Origin: Flaviflexus massiliensis
Lineage (GTDB): Bacteria > Actinomycetota > Actinomycetes > Actinomycetales > Actinomycetaceae
Direction of reading: 5' to 3'
DNA: 64,000 nt
NCBI RefSeq assembly: GCF_001375495.1
Contig: NZ_LN831058.1
Location: 392,768 to 456,767 of the forward strand
Shown piece after piece: positions 62,683-64,000 of the stretch. Position numbers and translations under genes: made by a program. Below the pieces are notes generated by a model that was given only the letters and a program-made list of their open reading frames with translations, made no database searches and had not been told where the DNA came from. Every line of letters begins with the position of its first letter. Position 1 is the first letter of the stretch.

Positions 62683-63219
62683 ATGATCAGCTACATCATT
62701 CCCGATGACTTTGGTGAGGGGATGACCAGCGAGATTCGCGCGCAACAGGAGGTCGTCCGACAGATGCTCCATGAGGAAATCTATGCCGCCACCTGGAACA
62801 CGCGGGATGAGGGGACGTGGATCGAAGCGTTCGACACAAGCAACGTTGACATCATGGACCCGATTGAGCACTTTATCTACGCGGAAGAACACGGCGCCTT
62901 CCCCGGTCAGGAAGACTTCTACAAGAACATGATCGATGAGAATGGTGAGATGCTGCCCTGGGATGAGCTGGGTCCTGAACAGCAGCAAGCCTTTAACGAC
63001 TACCTCGAGTACTACGGACTTGTGGGCGAAAGCCCGATCCTCACCTCGGGTGATGCTGGGGGTAGCCAGGAATGGAAGCCCTACGAATACCGGGAAGATG
63101 GTCAGGCGGATGCTCCGGTGAATAACCCTGCTGGAGCATCCGACGAAGAGTTCGACCCGATGGATGAGGTATTCGGCGATCCGTACCCGATCGAAGAGGA
63201 GCCAGAAGACAACGGCTAA
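62683..63219 (+). CDS. Acidic protein of unknown function, downstream of the T7SS-like gene
   Basis: The 178-residue product (MISYIIPDDFGEGMTSEIRA ... DPYPIEEEPEDNG) is acidic, with Asp/Glu/Pro-rich C-terminal third (SDEEFDPMDEVFGDPYPIEE). It starts 5 nt after the previous stop without a good ribosome binding site, so it is translationally coupled or is the detached C-terminal part of the same protein after a second frameshift. I do not recognise a family. Confidence 0.55.
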   Translation: MISYIIPDDFGEGMTSEIRAQQEVVRQMLHEEIYAATWNTRDEGTWIEAFDTSNVDIMDPIEHFIYAEEHGAFPGQEDFYKNMIDENGEMLPWDELGPEQQQAFNDYLEYYGLVGESPILTSGDAGGSQEWKPYEYREDGQADAPVNNPAGASDEEFDPMDEVFGDPYPIEEEPEDNG

Positions 63220-63325
63220 TTCCTATCCCTGAAGTGACGATGAACGCCCGCAGTCCAGTCGCTCTCGTTCACTTTCCGATGGGCCCTCCGGCTTCGGTAG
63301 CAATCGGCTTCGATCGCACTATTGC

Positions 63326-64000
63326 TTAAGGCGCTTCGCCGATCACAACATCGGAAAGGTGCTCCTGAGCCTGGGACTGGTCGTTTAGGTACTGGGTGTG
63401 AGCCAGCCCGGGATCTGCGGGTCCCGGATCGAGGGTGGTGAATCCGGGATCCTGTGACGGGTCGGTTCCAAGCCCACCAGCATCCTGAATCCCGGTCACC
63501 CACTGGATCGGATTATTGAGGTAGCGAATCAGTTCCTCATTGTCGTAGTTCATGACGTAGTTGTTGCCGGCATTCATATTCCAGCTGCCACCATCAACCC
63601 CCGGGGTACCAAAGGCAATGTAGTCATCAACGGTTCCCGGCCTCGCATCGGCCACACCATAGCTCGAGGTTGTCGAGCCGTAGGAGTGCCCGAGAACGGA
63701 AGTGTGAGGATCATTGGACCCCTCGGAGTCATACACCCGTGAGTCGTGAATGCCTTCAACGAAGTTCGTGAGATTTTGTCCGCCCTGCTCGGCACGTTCA
63801 GGGGTGATGACCGAAGCATCGACCGAGAAGATCGCGGGATCCTGATATTCGCCCTGAGGGAGGATGAGCGGGAAGTCTCCTGGCTTCACGTCGTCCATGG
63901 AATCCACCTGGACAATGGATTCCATGCCGCCGGGTGCGTCATAGCCGAGCCATGCGATGCTGGCTACGGTTTCATCCGACCCCATGGCATCAAGCTTGCC
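63326..64000 (-). CDS. DUF1023-like alpha/beta hydrolase (5' partial)
   Basis: The frame is open to the right edge of the window, so the N-terminus is missing; ATG at 63985 is probably internal. The visible 224 residues contain ASIAWLGYDAPGGM, then NLTNFVEGI, the nucleophile elbow TSVLGHSYGSTTSSYG, and DDYIAFGTPGVDGG, the standard series of the DUF1023 hydrolase family. The C-terminus (QDAGGLGTDPSQDPGFTTLD) holds a DP-rich tail that aligns with the family's final His region only loosely. Such hydrolases are often encoded next to WXG100/T7SS-type proteins, as here. Substrate unknown. Confidence 0.82.
   Translation of the reverse strand, partial: GKLDAMGSDETVASIAWLGYDAPGGMESIVQVDSMDDVKPGDFPLILPQGEYQDPAIFSVDASVITPERAEQGGQNLTNFVEGIHDSRVYDSEGSNDPHTSVLGHSYGSTTSSYGVADARPGTVDDYIAFGTPGVDGGSWNMNAGNNYVMNYDNEELIRYLNNPIQWVTGIQDAGGLGTDPSQDPGFTTLDPGPADPGLAHTQYLNDQSQAQEHLSDVVIGEAP

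Overview
The window looks like chromosomal DNA of a moderately high-GC Actinobacterium, most likely of the Actinomycetales/Actinomycetaceae type. Reasons seen in the sequence are a dnaK-grpE-dnaJ-hspR operon with HspR-type (HAIR) inverted repeats, several start codons placed 6 nt after a TANNNT box (leaderless transcription), many GTG starts, long perfect-stem terminators and overlapping operon genes. The genus cannot be fixed from sequence alone.

Left end (1-11.4 kb): a very GC-rich fragment with the end of a MerR metal regulator abuts a truncated flavin monooxygenase gene, so a mobile-element boundary is likely near base 431. Then come the methionine genes metF and metE, a small HTH/DUF3887-like protein, the disaggregase clpB with an HspR operator, an unknown membrane protein and an amidase.

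Centre (11.6-39.4 kb): a molybdenum-respiration island. moaA and moaD precede four DMSO-reductase-type catalytic genes (dmsA1-4; dmsA2 has a stop codon in its Tat leader), two four-cluster iron-sulfur subunits (dmsB1, dmsB2), one membrane anchor (dmsC), a TorD/DmsD-type chaperone and an Fe-S accessory protein. A mog-moaE fusion, a moeB/moeZ-type gene, moeA, moaC and mobA follow, and the modABC molybdate importer with a HTH/Mop regulator closes the block. Together these cover molybdate uptake, cofactor synthesis, maturation and enzymes. Inside the block, between mobA and modC, sits a low-GC lactococcin-972-like bacteriocin cassette (secreted peptide, FtsX-like/putative immunity membrane protein, ABC ATPase). 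It appears damaged: the best-placed start codon is ATA, and the ATPase is frameshifted inside its ABC signature.

Right part (39.7-64 kb): an MT0933-like small protein, a prolyl-oligopeptidase-family peptidase, a 55-aa membrane protein, glutamyl-Q tRNA(Asp) synthetase, a 1515-aa secreted phosphodiester glycosidase/metallophosphatase with two repeat arrays, the HspR heat-shock operon, a His-rich MarR-type regulator with its own promoter and three operator-like palindromes, a serine beta-lactamase-like hydrolase, an SRPBCC protein, a LysR/MFS divergent pair, and at the edge a locus resembling type VII-secretion-associated genes (LppA-like, small helical protein, long protein broken at a G9 run, DUF1023-like hydrolase running off the window).

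No tRNA, rRNA, CRISPR array or recognisable insertion sequence was found. Family names come from motif recognition by eye; no database search was run.
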